A stretch of 64,000 nucleotides of DNA from Roseateles oligotrophus. GTDB lineage: Bacteria; Pseudomonadota; Gammaproteobacteria; Burkholderiales; Burkholderiaceae_C. Positions 35,120-44,341 of this stretch are shown piece after piece (within the stretch, counting starts at the first letter, position 1; the number at the start of each line of letters is the position of its first letter). Location of the stretch: contig NZ_JAJIRN010000001.1 in assembly GCF_025717515.1 (NCBI RefSeq), positions 186,001 to 250,000 on the forward strand, written 5' to 3'. Position numbers and translations under genes: made by a program. A model generated the notes under the pieces. It was not told where the DNA came from and did not search any database. It saw only the letters and a list, made by a program, of their open reading frames with translations.

Positions 35120-37813
35120 TTAAGCGGCAGTGACCGAGGCCAGCGCGCGGCTGATGACTTCGCGCACATCATTGGACAAATCGGCCTTGGCGGCGACGCG
35201 ACGGATCGCTTCGAGCGCGGCGCTCCGATAAGGCGTGGCCAAGGTGGTCCAGCGGTCCATCACGCGGGCCAGACGGCTGGCGATTTGCGGGTTGATGGCG
35301 TCCAGCGCCAAGACCTGCTCGGCCCAGAAAACATAACCTGCAGCATCGGCGCGGTGGAAGGCCGCCGGGTTGTACATGCAGAGCGAGAACAGCAGGCTGC
35401 GCGCACGGTTCGGGTTCTTCAATGTGAAGTCGGCATGCTTGGTCAATTGCTTGACGCGAGCAAATGTCTTGCCGTCCTGCTCCGGCACGCGGCCTTGCAA
35501 GGCAAACCATTTGTCTACCACCAAGGGGTCATCCTTGAACAGTTCGTGGAAACGATCCAAGGCGCTGTCGGCCAACTCGGCATGGGCATTGACCAAGGCC
35601 GCCAGGGCGCCCAGGCGGTCGGTCATATTGCCGGCATCCTTGAAGCGCTGATAGGCGCGGCCAGGCCAGACGCTGTCTTGCGCGCGGGGCGCCTCCAGCA
35701 CCAGCATGCTCAGGGCCAGATTGGCGAGCGCGCGCTTGCCGCTGGAGACCGGGTCCGGCGTGTAGCCGCCCATGACTTGATTGGCCTCGAAGGCCGCGAT
35801 CCAGTCCTCACGCAAGGCGGCGGCCATTTGCTTCTGCGCGGACTCGACCACCGCATGAATGGCTTGCGGGTCGACGATCTCGACCTGCTCGGCGATATAG
35901 CCTTCGCCCGGCAAGGTCAGCGCCAATTCCTTGAAAGCGGCGTCCAACTGCGGATGGCGCAGCACCGCGCGCATCGCGCCGAGATAGGCGTCATCGAGTT
36001 GCAGCGCTGCGCCGCTGCGCAGCGCCGCGAGGATGCGGTTCAGGCTCAGGCGTTGGCCGGCTTCCCAGCGGTTGAAGGCGTCGCTGTCATGCTGCAAGAG
36101 CACCAGCAGTTCGGCATCGCTCAAGCCGTCATCCAGAATCACCGGCGCGGAGAAACCGCGCAGCAGCGAAGGCACGGGTGCGCAGGCGACATTGATGAAG
36201 ACAAAGCTCTGCTCGGGCTGCTCCAGCACCAGCACATGCTCGGCGCCGATTGCTGCGGCCTCGCCCTGCAAATGCAGCGTCAAGGCCTGACCCTCGTGAC
36301 TGAGCAGGCCCATCGCGACCGGGATCACCTGCGGCAATTTGTCGGGCTGGCCCGGCGTGGCGGGTGAATGTTGACTCAGCGTCAGCGTGTAGCTCTGGGC
36401 GGCCGCGTCGTAGGCTCCGCGCGCTTGCACATGAGGCGTGCCGGCTTGCGAGTACCAGCGCTTGAAGGCGTCCAGTCGGGTCGTTAGGGCCGAGCCGGGG
36501 TTGGCGTCGGCAATCGCGGCGGCGAAGTCATCGCAGGTGACGGCCTGGCCGTCATGGCGCTCGAAATACAGCTTCAAACCGGCCTCGAAACCGGCGCGTC
36601 CGACCAGGGTCTGGTACATGCGCACGACTTCGGAGCCCTTCTCGTAGATCGTGGTGGTGTAGAAGTTGTTGATCTCGACGTAGCTGTCCGGGCGCACCGG
36701 ATGGGCCATCGCGCCGGAGTCCTCGGGGAATTGCGCGCTGCGCAGATTGCGCACGTCCTGGATGCGGCAGACCGCGCGGGCGGAGGCGCCGCCGGCCATG
36801 TCCATGCTGAATTCCTGGTCGCGGAAGACGGTCAGGCCTTCTTTCAGCGAGAGCTGGAACCAGTCGCGGCAGGTGACCCGGTTGCCGGTCCAGTTATGGA
36901 AATATTCATGCGCGACGATCGACTCGATGCGGCCGAAGTCGGCGTCGGTGGCGGTGGCCGGCGAGGCCAGCAGCGCCGAGGTGTTGAAGATGTTCAGCCC
37001 CTTGTTTTCCATCGCGCCCATATTGAAGTCGGACACGCCGACGATCATGAAGCGCTCCAGGTCAAGCGGCAAATTGAAGCGCGCTTCGTCCCATACGATG
37101 GAGGCGATCAGCGAGTTCATCGCGTGTTCGGTCTTCTCCAGATCACCGCGGCGCACATAGACCTGCAGCAAATGATCCTTGCCGGCGCGGGTGCGTACGC
37201 GCTGCTCGCGCGCCACCAGGTCGCCCGCCACCAGCGCGAACAGATAGCTCGGCTTCGGGAACGGGTCATGCCATTTGGCGAAGTGGCGGCCGTTCGGCAG
37301 CTCGCCGCTTTCGAGCAGATTGCCGTTCGACAGCAGCACCGGATACTTGGCCTTGTCGGCGCGCAGCAGCACGGTGTAGACGGCCATCACGTCGGGGCGG
37401 TCGAGGAAATAGGTGATGCGGCGAAAGCCTTCGGCCTCACATTGCGTGAAGAAGCTGCCGCCCGAGGTGTAGAGACCGTTCAGCGTGGTGTTCTTGTCGG
37501 GCGCGCAGGTGTTGCGCAGCTCGAGCGCGAAGTCGGCGTCCGGCGCGTTGTCGATCACCAGCTCATTGCCGTCCTGACGGAAGGACACGCTCTCGCCGTT
37601 GATCAGCACGCGCAGCACATTCAGCGCTTCGCCGTGCAGCCGCAGCGGGCCGTGGGCGACGGCGCTATTGCGCTCCAGCGCCATCTTGGCGGTGACCAGG
37701 GTCTTGGCCGGGTCCAGATCAAAGGTCAGGTCAACGGTGCGGATCCAGAACGCGGGAGCTTGATAGTCTTCGCGGCGAATCAGAGTGGCAGTGCCTTCAC
37801 GCATGGCGGGCAT
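35120..37813 (-). CDS. pepN: Aminopeptidase N (M1 family)
   Basis: Zinc aminopeptidase that removes N-terminal residues from peptides during cytoplasmic protein turnover. The 897-residue protein has the substrate motif GAMENKGLNIF, the zinc site HEYFHNWTGNRVTCRDWFQL, then the downstream Glu in LSLKEGLTVFRDQEFS, and the long C-terminal helical domain typical of the E. coli PepN type. The start may be Met1 or Met4 (MREGTATLIRR). It follows prfB after a terminator and precedes fbp by 36 bp. Confidence 0.96.
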   Translation of the reverse strand: MPAMREGTATLIRREDYQAPAFWIRTVDLTFDLDPAKTLVTAKMALERNSAVAHGPLRLHGEALNVLRVLINGESVSFRQDGNELVIDNAPDADFALELRNTCAPDKNTTLNGLYTSGGSFFTQCEAEGFRRITYFLDRPDVMAVYTVLLRADKAKYPVLLSNGNLLESGELPNGRHFAKWHDPFPKPSYLFALVAGDLVAREQRVRTRAGKDHLLQVYVRRGDLEKTEHAMNSLIASIVWDEARFNLPLDLERFMIVGVSDFNMGAMENKGLNIFNTSALLASPATATDADFGRIESIVAHEYFHNWTGNRVTCRDWFQLSLKEGLTVFRDQEFSMDMAGGASARAVCRIQDVRNLRSAQFPEDSGAMAHPVRPDSYVEINNFYTTTIYEKGSEVVRMYQTLVGRAGFEAGLKLYFERHDGQAVTCDDFAAAIADANPGSALTTRLDAFKRWYSQAGTPHVQARGAYDAAAQSYTLTLSQHSPATPGQPDKLPQVIPVAMGLLSHEGQALTLHLQGEAAAIGAEHVLVLEQPEQSFVFINVACAPVPSLLRGFSAPVILDDGLSDAELLVLLQHDSDAFNRWEAGQRLSLNRILAALRSGAALQLDDAYLGAMRAVLRHPQLDAAFKELALTLPGEGYIAEQVEIVDPQAIHAVVESAQKQMAAALREDWIAAFEANQVMGGYTPDPVSSGKRALANLALSMLVLEAPRAQDSVWPGRAYQRFKDAGNMTDRLGALAALVNAHAELADSALDRFHELFKDDPLVVDKWFALQGRVPEQDGKTFARVKQLTKHADFTLKNPNRARSLLFSLCMYNPAAFHRADAAGYVFWAEQVLALDAINPQIASRLARVMDRWTTLATPYRSAALEAIRRVAAKADLSNDVREVISRALASVTAA

Positions 37814-37827
37814 CCTTGGGTGGTATT

Positions 37828-37858
37828 CGAAAAAAACTCCGCTCGAAGGAGACGGAGT
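37828..37858 (-). terminator. Terminator between prfB and pepN
   Basis: Minus strand: ACTCCG / CGGAGT stem with an 11-base loop followed by a run of seven T (complement of the A tract at 37830-37836), 40 bp after the prfB stop. Confidence 0.7.
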
Positions 37859-37898
37859 CGGAGTGACTTGATGACGCTTTGGGGCGATTCAGTCGCCT

Positions 37899-39003
37899 TT
37901 AGACGCCTTGCTTCAAGCTGGCGGAGATGAAGAGGTCGAGGTCGCCGTCCAGAACCTTCTGGGTGGCCGATGTTTCGACGTTGGTGCGCAGATCCTTGAT
38001 GCGGCTCTGGTCCAGCACATAACTGCGAATCTGATGGCCCCAGCCCACATCGGTCTTGGTGTCTTCGAGTTTTTGCTGCTCTTCCATGCGCTTGCGCATT
38101 TCGAAGTCATACAGGCGCGAGCGCAGGCGCTTCCAGGCCACATCGCGGTTGCCATGCTGGCTGCGGCCGTCTTGGCACTGCACCACGATGCCGGTCGGAA
38201 TGTGGGTCAGACGCACTGCCGAGTCGGTCTTGTTGATGTGCTGACCGCCGGCGCCCGAGGCGCGGAAGGTGTCGGTGCGCACATCGGCCGGGTTGATGTC
38301 GATCTCGATCGAATCATCCACTTCCGGGTAGACAAACAGCGAGGCAAAGCTGGTGTGGCGCCCGCCGGCCGAGTCGAAGGGACTCTTGCGCACCAGTCGG
38401 TGCACGCCGGTTTCGGTTCTCAACAATCCGAAAGCGTATTCGCCCTCGACCTTGATGGTGGCGCTCTTGATGCCGGCCACATCGCCGCTGGACTCGTCTT
38501 CCAGCGTAGTCTTGAAACCCTTGCGTTCGCAGTACTTCAGGTATTGGCGCAAGAGCATGCCGGCCCAGTCGCAGGCCTCGGTGCCGCCGGCGCCGGCCTG
38601 GATGTCGATGAAGCAGTTGCTCGGGTCTTCGGGCTTGTTGAACATGCGCCGGAATTCCATCTGTTCGACGATCTCGTTCAGCTTGGCGGCGTCGCCCTCG
38701 ATGGCGAGCAGACCGTCAAAGTCGTCCTCGGCCTTGCTCATCTCGTACAACTCGCTGTTGTCGGCGAGGTTGCTGTCGAGGTGGTTGATGGTCTCGACCA
38801 CGTTCTCCAGTGTGCGCTTTTCCTTGCCCAGCTCCTGGGCGCGCTTGGGCTCGTTCCAGACGCTGGGGTTTTCGAGTGCAGCGTTGACTTCGTTCAGGCG
38901 CAGTGATTTGCGGTCGTAGTCAAAGATACCCCCTTAGCGCGGCGGTCCGCGCTGTCAGATCGGCCAGGGAGGCGCCAATGGCGTTGATGTGTTCGATGTC
39001 CAT
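37899..39003 (-). CDS. prfB: Peptide chain release factor 2 with programmed +1 frameshift
   Basis: RF2 recognises UGA and UAA and triggers peptide release. The gene is complement(join(37899..38921,38923..39003)), 367 residues in total. ORF1 (27 codons, [16 protein letters not shown] to ALRGYL) ends at CTT TGA; ribosomes shift +1 at CTT T to read GAC and continue in the main frame. The tripeptide anticodon SPF (RKSPFDSAG) and the catalytic GGQ ([14 protein letters not shown]) are present. Low RF2 favours the shift, so expression is autoregulated. lysS, its usual partner, is not adjacent. Confidence 0.97.
38920..38934 (-). promoter_or_regulatory. RF2 programmed-frameshift site
   Basis: Minus strand: AGGGGG-TAT-CTT-TGA-C. 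The AGGGGG acts as an internal Shine-Dalgarno three bases before the slippery CTT, with in-frame TGA at 38922-38920. Spacing and sequence match the classical prfB site. Confidence 0.95.
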
Positions 39004-39183
39004 ATTCTTTATTCCTTGCGGAGCCGGTCGTGTGCGGATGATGTTTGAGCGCGCTGAAGTGCGGCTGTCCTCGACCGTCCAGAGTCCGCTATTTTCACAC
39101 GGCCGCGGCAGGTCGCGCCGAGGAGGGTGGAATGAGGGCTTTCAGCCTGTTGCAAGCGGCTTGATTGCGGCACACTCGCGCCG

Positions 39184-39477
39184 ATGTTGATATTCGCTAG
39201 CGCCTTGAAGATGTGGGTCGAGATTGCCCTGATGGCTTTGGCCGGCCAGGGCTTGCTGGCTTTGCTGGCGGGGCAGGCACGGGCGCGCAATTCGGTCTAC
39301 CGACTGCTGCAATGGCTGACTGCGCCGCTGCTGGCGGGCCTGCGACGCTTCGGCCCGGGGTTGGGTGAGCGGCGTTTGCGTTGGCTGCTGGTGGCGCTGC
39401 TGCTGTTGTTATGGTTGCTCGCGACGGGGCTGAAGTTGCGTTATTGCCTGATCGTGGGCTTGGCGCAATGCCGGTGA
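39184..39477 (+). CDS. Small two-pass membrane protein, unknown function
   Basis: The 97-residue protein has two hydrophobic helices (VEIALMALAGQGLLALLAG and LRWLLVALLLLLWLLATGL) separated by an Arg-rich segment, and ends KLRYCLIVGLAQCR. I recall similar small membrane proteins near DUF4212/symporter genes in related Burkholderiales, but no function is known. The DUF4212 gene follows 53 bp later. Start taken as the ATG at 39184; the ribosome binding site is weak. Confidence 0.6.
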   Translation: MLIFASALKMWVEIALMALAGQGLLALLAGQARARNSVYRLLQWLTAPLLAGLRRFGPGLGERRLRWLLVALLLLLWLLATGLKLRYCLIVGLAQCR

Positions 39478-39530
39478 GGTCACCAAATGTTGATCAAGGT
39501 TGAGCCAGCTTGGCCAAGCAAGAGGATGAA

Positions 39531-39848
39531 ATGAAAGTTCCCGACAAGACATGGGGCGCGCCGGCGCAGGTCGCCGCTGACGCCTTTTATTGGCAGCGTA
39601 GCCGTCGCCTGAGCTTCGGTCTATTGCTGATTTGGGCGCTGGTCACGTTTGGCGGCACCTTCTATGCTCGCGAACTGAACTTCAGCTTCTTTGGCTGGCC
39701 CTTCAGTTTTTGGCTGGCCGCGCAGGGCGCTGTGTTGCTCTATTGCGTTTTGATCGCCTATTACGCCCACGCCATGCGCAAGCTCGATGACGCCCACCGG
39801 GCTCAAGCCAAGAAAGCCTCGATCGAGGCGGCCAGCGCTTCCGGTTGA
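39531..39848 (+). CDS. DUF4212 protein, small subunit of a sodium:solute symporter, without its partner
   Basis: DUF4212 proteins are two-helix membrane subunits normally encoded directly before a large sodium/solute (actP-like) symporter. The 105-residue product has the family pattern: AFYWQRSRRLSFGLLLIWAL, GGTFYARELNFSFFGWPFSF, WLAAQGAVLLYCVLIAYYAH, then MRKLDD. The ATG has AGAGG five bases upstream. The expected symporter is missing: the last ~17 codons overlap the 3' end of a convergent hydrolase gene by 46 bp, and the tail (AQAKKASIEAASASG) is unlike the usual ending. This suggests a deletion, leaving a subunit of doubtful function. Confidence 0.8.
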   Translation: MKVPDKTWGAPAQVAADAFYWQRSRRLSFGLLLIWALVTFGGTFYARELNFSFFGWPFSFWLAAQGAVLLYCVLIAYYAHAMRKLDDAHRAQAKKASIEAASASG

Positions 39849-40714
39849 TCGTGATGCAGCATATGTCCGGCGTCGGCGAGCACCTCACGCTGCACATTCG
39901 GCACCACGGCCAGTCGGCTCTCGAAGTCGCTGCGCGGGTAACGCGAGCCCCAGAATTTACTCAGATCGGTGCAAGCACCTTCGACCCATAGCAATGGGGC
40001 TTCTATGCGTGCCCAAGTGGCGAGGATTTCGTCCTTGCGGTAGAGCATCGGGTTGGCTCGCTTGTGCGCGGCGTCGGCCAAGATATGCCGGGCTCCGTCC
40101 AACTCGCGTGACCAATGCGGCGCCAGCCAAGCGGCCTTGGCCTCGCTCAAGCGCGGGTTGGTCTTCATCAGTCTTGCGGCCACCGCCGCAAGATCGGGGT
40201 AGCTTTTCAGCTCTTGCGGCGTCTTCAAGTCATCCAGCCATTTCGTCAGCCGGGCCGGAGCTTGCTCTGCTTGCGTTTGCGGAAGACCAAAGCCCTCCAG
40301 ATTGATCAAACGGCGCACCCGGCCGGGGCGTACGCCGGCATAACTCATCACCACATTGCCACCCATGCTGTGGCCCAGGAGGTCGACGGGAGCCTCGGGG
40401 CTGACGGCGTCCAGCAAGGCGTCGAGGTCGCCCAGATAGTCGGGGAACCAATAGGCGTCGCTGCCGCTGCCGGCGCTCAAGCCAAAGCCGCGCCAGTCGA
40501 GAGCGATCACGCGGCGCCCCTGTTCTTGCAAGGCATCGACGACAAACTGGAACGAAGCGCCCACGTCCATCCAGCCGTGCAACATCAGCAATGGCGGCAA
40601 ATTGGCGTCCAGCTCGTCGTTGCCGCCCCATTGCAAGACATGGTGGCGCAAGCCGCGCAGCAGGGTGAAGCGGCTTTGGTGAGGGCGGCGGGCAAAATAG
40701 GTGGGCGCAGTCAT
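39803..40714 (-). CDS. Alpha/beta-fold hydrolase
   Basis: A 303-residue alpha/beta hydrolase with the oxyanion HGWMD segment (LLMLHGWMDVGASFQF), the nucleophile elbow GHSMGG (DLLGHSMGGNVVMSYAG), a cap region, and the catalytic His in LADAGHMLHHDQPEALA. Such proteins act on esters, lactones or epoxides; the substrate cannot be read. It converges with the DUF4212 gene, overlapping its 3' end by 46 bp, and is divergent from the GNAT gene at 40802. Confidence 0.88.
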   Translation of the reverse strand: MTAPTYFARRPHQSRFTLLRGLRHHVLQWGGNDELDANLPPLLMLHGWMDVGASFQFVVDALQEQGRRVIALDWRGFGLSAGSGSDAYWFPDYLGDLDALLDAVSPEAPVDLLGHSMGGNVVMSYAGVRPGRVRRLINLEGFGLPQTQAEQAPARLTKWLDDLKTPQELKSYPDLAAVAARLMKTNPRLSEAKAAWLAPHWSRELDGARHILADAAHKRANPMLYRKDEILATWARIEAPLLWVEGACTDLSKFWGSRYPRSDFESRLAVVPNVQREVLADAGHMLHHDQPEALAASIEAFLA

Positions 40715-40801
40715 GCGGCGAACTGTAGCCCGGCGTCAGAAGGGTTGGCTGTCGGCTTTGTGACAGGGGGAATGATTCGAATCCCAGGCAAAATCGCCGC
40801 C

Positions 40802-41281
40802 ATGATTTCATACACCATACGTCCCGCCGAGCCACGCGATGTGCCGGCCATCGTCGGCCTGATTGGCGACTTGGCCGAGTTCGAGCAACTCACCCATATG
40901 CTGGCGCTGACCGCCGACAAGCTGGCGCCCTATCTATTCGGCCCCAAGCCGGTGGTCGAGGCCTTGGTCGGTGAGATTGAGGGGGAGGTGGTCGGCTTTG
41001 CGCTCTTCTTCACCAACTTCAGCACCTTTTTGGCCAAACCCGGGCTGTATCTCGAGGACTTGTATGTGCGTCACGCGCACCGACGCACGGGCTTGGGCAA
41101 GGGCTTGCTGACCCGCTTGGCGCAGATCGCCGTTGATCGCGATTACGGCCGCTTCGAGTGGAGCGTGCTGGAGTGGAACGAAGACGCGATTCGCTTCTAC
41201 GAAAACATGGGCGCCAGCGTGATGCCCGACTGGCGGATCTGCCGACTCAGTGGGGATGCGCTGAAACGTTTCAAGGCCTGA
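40802..41281 (+). CDS. GNAT family N-acetyltransferase
   Basis: The 159-residue protein starts MISYTIRPAEPRDVPAIVGL and shows the acetyl-CoA pyrophosphate loop HRRTGLGKGLLTRLAQIA and the C-terminal WSVLEWNEDAIRFYENMGA. It resembles the diamine/thialysine acetyltransferase (SAT-like) group because of the YLEDLYVR strand and WNEDAIRFYE, but the substrate is uncertain. Another in-frame ATG at 40772 has AGGGGG only one base upstream, too close to work well; neither start is decisive. Confidence 0.85.
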   Translation: MISYTIRPAEPRDVPAIVGLIGDLAEFEQLTHMLALTADKLAPYLFGPKPVVEALVGEIEGEVVGFALFFTNFSTFLAKPGLYLEDLYVRHAHRRTGLGKGLLTRLAQIAVDRDYGRFEWSVLEWNEDAIRFYENMGASVMPDWRICRLSGDALKRFKA

Positions 41282-41288
41282 AGAAGGT

Positions 41289-41654
41289 TCAAGGCGATTC
41301 AGATTCAAGCAAGAAGCGATTCAAGAGTTCGGGCGGCCGTGCAATCATCGCCCGCTCACCCTTGATCACGATGGGCCGTTGCAGCAGATTGGGGTGGGCG
41401 GCAATGGCGGCTAGCAGTTCGGCGTCGCTCAGCTCCGGGCGTGCCAAGCCCAGCGCGGCGTACTCGTCTTCGCCGCTGCGCAGCAACTCGCGGGCCGGCA
41501 GGCCGAGCTTTTGTTGCAAGTCGCTCAGCTCGGCCAGCGCCAGCGGGGCTTTCAAGTAGTCAATCACTTCGACGGTGTGGCCGGCGGCTTGCAGCAGGCT
41601 CAAGGCCTCGCGTGATTTGGAGCAGCGGGGGTTGTGAATCAGCTGAATATTCAT
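41289..41654 (-). CDS. arsC: ArsC/Spx-family arsenate reductase-like protein
   Basis: Glutaredoxin-dependent arsenate reductase family, 121 residues. The active-site region is HNPRCSKSREALSLL (Cys at 11), and the RP-[IV]-V element is present as LLQRPIVIKGERAMIARPPE, both as in ArsC of the glutaredoxin-coupled type. No arsR, arsB or acr3 gene is nearby, so it may serve as a general thiol reductase; the gene symbol denotes family, not proven function. It converges with the GNAT gene, with 7 bp between stops. Confidence 0.85.
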   Translation of the reverse strand: MNIQLIHNPRCSKSREALSLLQAAGHTVEVIDYLKAPLALAELSDLQQKLGLPARELLRSGEDEYAALGLARPELSDAELLAAIAAHPNLLQRPIVIKGERAMIARPPELLNRFLLESESP

Positions 41655-41751
41655 CGCCGCAGTTTAGTTTGACCAAGGGCATTCCATGAGTGCCTTTCGG
41701 CACTCCCTGGCTACCATGGCCGACTCGCTGGCGCTGCATAAAGGGAACTCG

Positions 41752-43506
41752 ATGGAAAACCTTGTTGTCCAATCCAATGATTCCTATGCCGCCTTGCATG
41801 CCGGTTTTCACTGGCAGGTGCCGGCCGAGTTCAATCTGGCCGAGGTCTGCTGCGGCCGCTGGGCACGCGACACGCCGGATGCCTTGGCGATCATTTTCGA
41901 GAGCGACAGCGGTTGCCGCGCCCAGTACAGCTATGGCCAGTTGCAACGCGCCGCCAATCGTCTGAGCAACGCCTTGCAGCGCCGCGGTGTGGGGCGTGGC
42001 GACCGGGTGGCCATCGTGCTGCCGCAGCGCTTTGAGACCGTCGTCGCCCATATTGCGATCAGCCAACTCGGCGCTATTGCGATGCCGCTGACGCATCTCT
42101 TTGGCGCAGATGCGCTGGAATTCCGACTGCGCGACAGCGGCGCCTTGCTGGCGATTGCCGACGAGGTGGGGCTGCCGCTGCTGCAGGCCTTGCGGACCCA
42201 GTGCCCGTCACTGCAAACCTTGATCACGGTAGGCGGTCAGCCCCAGGGCGAGCATGAGGTTTGCTGGATGGCGGCACTGCAGGCCGAGCCGGCCCGTTTC
42301 ACGGCGGTGCAGACCAAGGCGGATGAGGCGGCGCTGCTGATCTACACCAGCGGCACCACCGGCGACCCCAAGGGTGCGCTGATTCCGCAGCGCGCTTTGA
42401 TCGGCAATTTGAGCGGTTTTATCGCCAGCCAGAATTGGTTCGGCTTTGATCCTGCCGAGCCGGGCAAACCATCGGACGCGGTGTTCTGGAGTCCGGCCGA
42501 TTGGGCCTGGACGGGGGGCTTGATGGATGCCTTGCTGCCGACCCTCTATTTCGGCCGCACGATCGTTGCTTGCCAGGGCCGCTTTGCGCCCGAGAAGGCC
42601 TTTGAGTTGATGCAGCGCCATGCCGTCACGCACAGTTTTTTGTTCCCCACCGCCTTGAAGGCGATGATGAAGGCGGTGCCCCAGCCCAGCAAGCGCTACC
42701 AGCTCAAGCTGCAGGCCATCATGAGCGCCGGCGAGTCGGTCGGCGACGCGGTCTTTACCTATTGTCAAAAGCAACTCGGCGTTATGGTCAACGAGATGTT
42801 CGGCCAGACCGAGATCAACTATGTGGTGGGCAATTGCAGTCGCTTCTGGCCGGCCCGGCCAGGCAGCATGGGGCGCGCCTTTCCGGGCCACCGGGTGGCG
42901 GTGATCGATGAAGAGGGCAAGACCTGCCCCCCAGGCGTCAGCGGTGAGGTGGCGGTGCATCGGCGCGATGTGCAAGGGGCACTCGATCCGGTGTTTTTCC
43001 TGGGTTATTGGGGCAATCAGGCCGCTTCAAAAGCAAAGTTCTGCGGCGATGCCGGCAACAGTTGGTGCCGCACCGGCGACCGGGCACATATGGATGCCGA
43101 GGGCTATTTTTGGTACGAGGGCCGCAGCGACGATATGTTCAAGTCGGCCGGCTACCGCATCGGCCCCGGAGAAATCGAGCATTGCCTGATCAAACACCCG
43201 GCGGTTGCCAATGCTGCGGTGGTGCCCAAGCCCGATGCCGAACGCGGCAATCTGGTCAAGGCCTATGTGGTCTTGAGCCCTGGGCACTTCGGGTCGGCCG
43301 CGCTGGTGGCCGAGTTGCAAGACCATGTGCGTGCGGCCTTGGCGCCCTATGAGTACCCGAAGGAGATCGAGTTCATAGATGCACTGCCGATGACGACGAC
43401 CGGCAAGCTGCAGCGGCGCGTGCTGCGCTTGCAAGAGGAGGCGCGCGCCCGGCTCAAGGGCCTGCGCGCGAAGCGCCAAACCCGTGAGCTTTTGGCTCAA
43501 GACTGA
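41752..43506 (+). CDS. Acyl-CoA synthetase (AMP-forming)
   Basis: ANL-superfamily enzyme that activates a carboxylic acid to its CoA thioester. The product from MENLVVQSNDSYAALHAGF is 584 residues, with the phosphate loop LLIYTSGTTGDPKGAL, the A5 motif NEMFGQTEINYVVGN, the adenylate motif TGDRAHMDAEGYFWYEGRSD, the hinge and the catalytic lysine MTTTGKLQRRVLR. The general layout is that of medium-chain/benzoate-type acyl-CoA ligases. I prefer the ATG at 41752 (AGGGA upstream, family-like N-terminus) to one at 41686. Substrate unknown. Confidence 0.88.
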   Translation: MENLVVQSNDSYAALHAGFHWQVPAEFNLAEVCCGRWARDTPDALAIIFESDSGCRAQYSYGQLQRAANRLSNALQRRGVGRGDRVAIVLPQRFETVVAHIAISQLGAIAMPLTHLFGADALEFRLRDSGALLAIADEVGLPLLQALRTQCPSLQTLITVGGQPQGEHEVCWMAALQAEPARFTAVQTKADEAALLIYTSGTTGDPKGALIPQRALIGNLSGFIASQNWFGFDPAEPGKPSDAVFWSPADWAWTGGLMDALLPTLYFGRTIVACQGRFAPEKAFELMQRHAVTHSFLFPTALKAMMKAVPQPSKRYQLKLQAIMSAGESVGDAVFTYCQKQLGVMVNEMFGQTEINYVVGNCSRFWPARPGSMGRAFPGHRVAVIDEEGKTCPPGVSGEVAVHRRDVQGALDPVFFLGYWGNQAASKAKFCGDAGNSWCRTGDRAHMDAEGYFWYEGRSDDMFKSAGYRIGPGEIEHCLIKHPAVANAAVVPKPDAERGNLVKAYVVLSPGHFGSAALVAELQDHVRAALAPYEYPKEIEFIDALPMTTTGKLQRRVLRLQEEARARLKGLRAKRQTRELLAQD

Positions 43507-44294
43507 GTGCTGAGTCTGACGCTTAGGCTCGCGTCGCCCGGCGCCACTAGGCGGGCGTTGTCGGGCCAGCGTTCTTCGCCGGTGATGGTGCTGCATTGGC
43601 GGCGGGTCGAGGGTGGTTTTTTGGCTGCGCCGCTTTCCTCGGGATCCATATCCTTGCCGTCGGCGCTCAGCGCTACGCTCAGCAACTGACCTGCCGTGCT
43701 TGCGTCGGGCCACTCAAGCTCCCAGTTTGCTTGAGTGCTGCAAACCCGCACGCCTTCGATCTGCGGAAAAGCCCAGCGCAAATACCAGGGCAGGATCTCG
43801 CTGCGCATGGTTCTGGCGGTCTTCATGATTTTTCGCACCGTCGCCATATCGAGCTGTTCGGGCTTGACGGTCAATATGAGCTTGCCGCTCATCTTGGCCG
43901 TGCCCTTGACCAGATTGCTGGCGATCTCTGCGTCTTTGGCCTGCTCTTTGGGCAGCACGGGTAACTCGAACGTACTGTCGGCCTTGAAGGCAATCGGCAC
44001 ATAGGCGTCGGCATGCATCACCGCCAGCTTCGGGCTTGCCGGCAGCGGCACTTTGGGGTCCTTGGCCTCTAACTTGAATTCCAGCCGGAACAGCCCCTGC
44101 CCGTAGCGTTGCACCATGCTCAGCACTTCGTTCATTCGGCCGTAGGGCTGAATGCTGCTGTCGCGCTTCATATTGACGGAGACGGCGTCCAGCACTTCGG
44201 TTGCTTGCGCGGGACTGTCCTGGGCCTGAACCGCGGAGTGAGACAGCGCCATCATGGCGGCGCCGAGGAGCATTGATCGAGTCGATAGTTTCAT
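43497..44294 (-). CDS. Exported protein of unknown function, last gene of the DUF2975/XRE cassette
   Basis: A 265-residue protein with a signal peptide (MKLSTRSMLLGAAMMALSHS..AVQAQ), a segment of alternating strands (VPIAFKADSTFELPVLPKEQ), a helical stretch (MATVRKIMKTARTMRSEILP) with WYLRWAFPQIEGVRVC, and a C-terminal part with a second cysteine (RRQCSTITGEERWP). I do not recognise the family. An in-frame start 60 bases upstream exists, but the signal peptide fixes the likely start at 44294. It lies 47 bp after the preceding gene; it converges with the acyl-CoA synthetase and overlaps its 3' end by ten bases. Confidence 0.65.
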   Translation of the reverse strand: MKLSTRSMLLGAAMMALSHSAVQAQDSPAQATEVLDAVSVNMKRDSSIQPYGRMNEVLSMVQRYGQGLFRLEFKLEAKDPKVPLPASPKLAVMHADAYVPIAFKADSTFELPVLPKEQAKDAEIASNLVKGTAKMSGKLILTVKPEQLDMATVRKIMKTARTMRSEILPWYLRWAFPQIEGVRVCSTQANWELEWPDASTAGQLLSVALSADGKDMDPEESGAAKKPPSTRRQCSTITGEERWPDNARLVAPGDASLSVRLSTQS

Positions 44295-44341
44295 AGGGGC
44301 GATGGCTGTTTGGGTCGGGAAAATGGGCGAATCGGGGCGGG

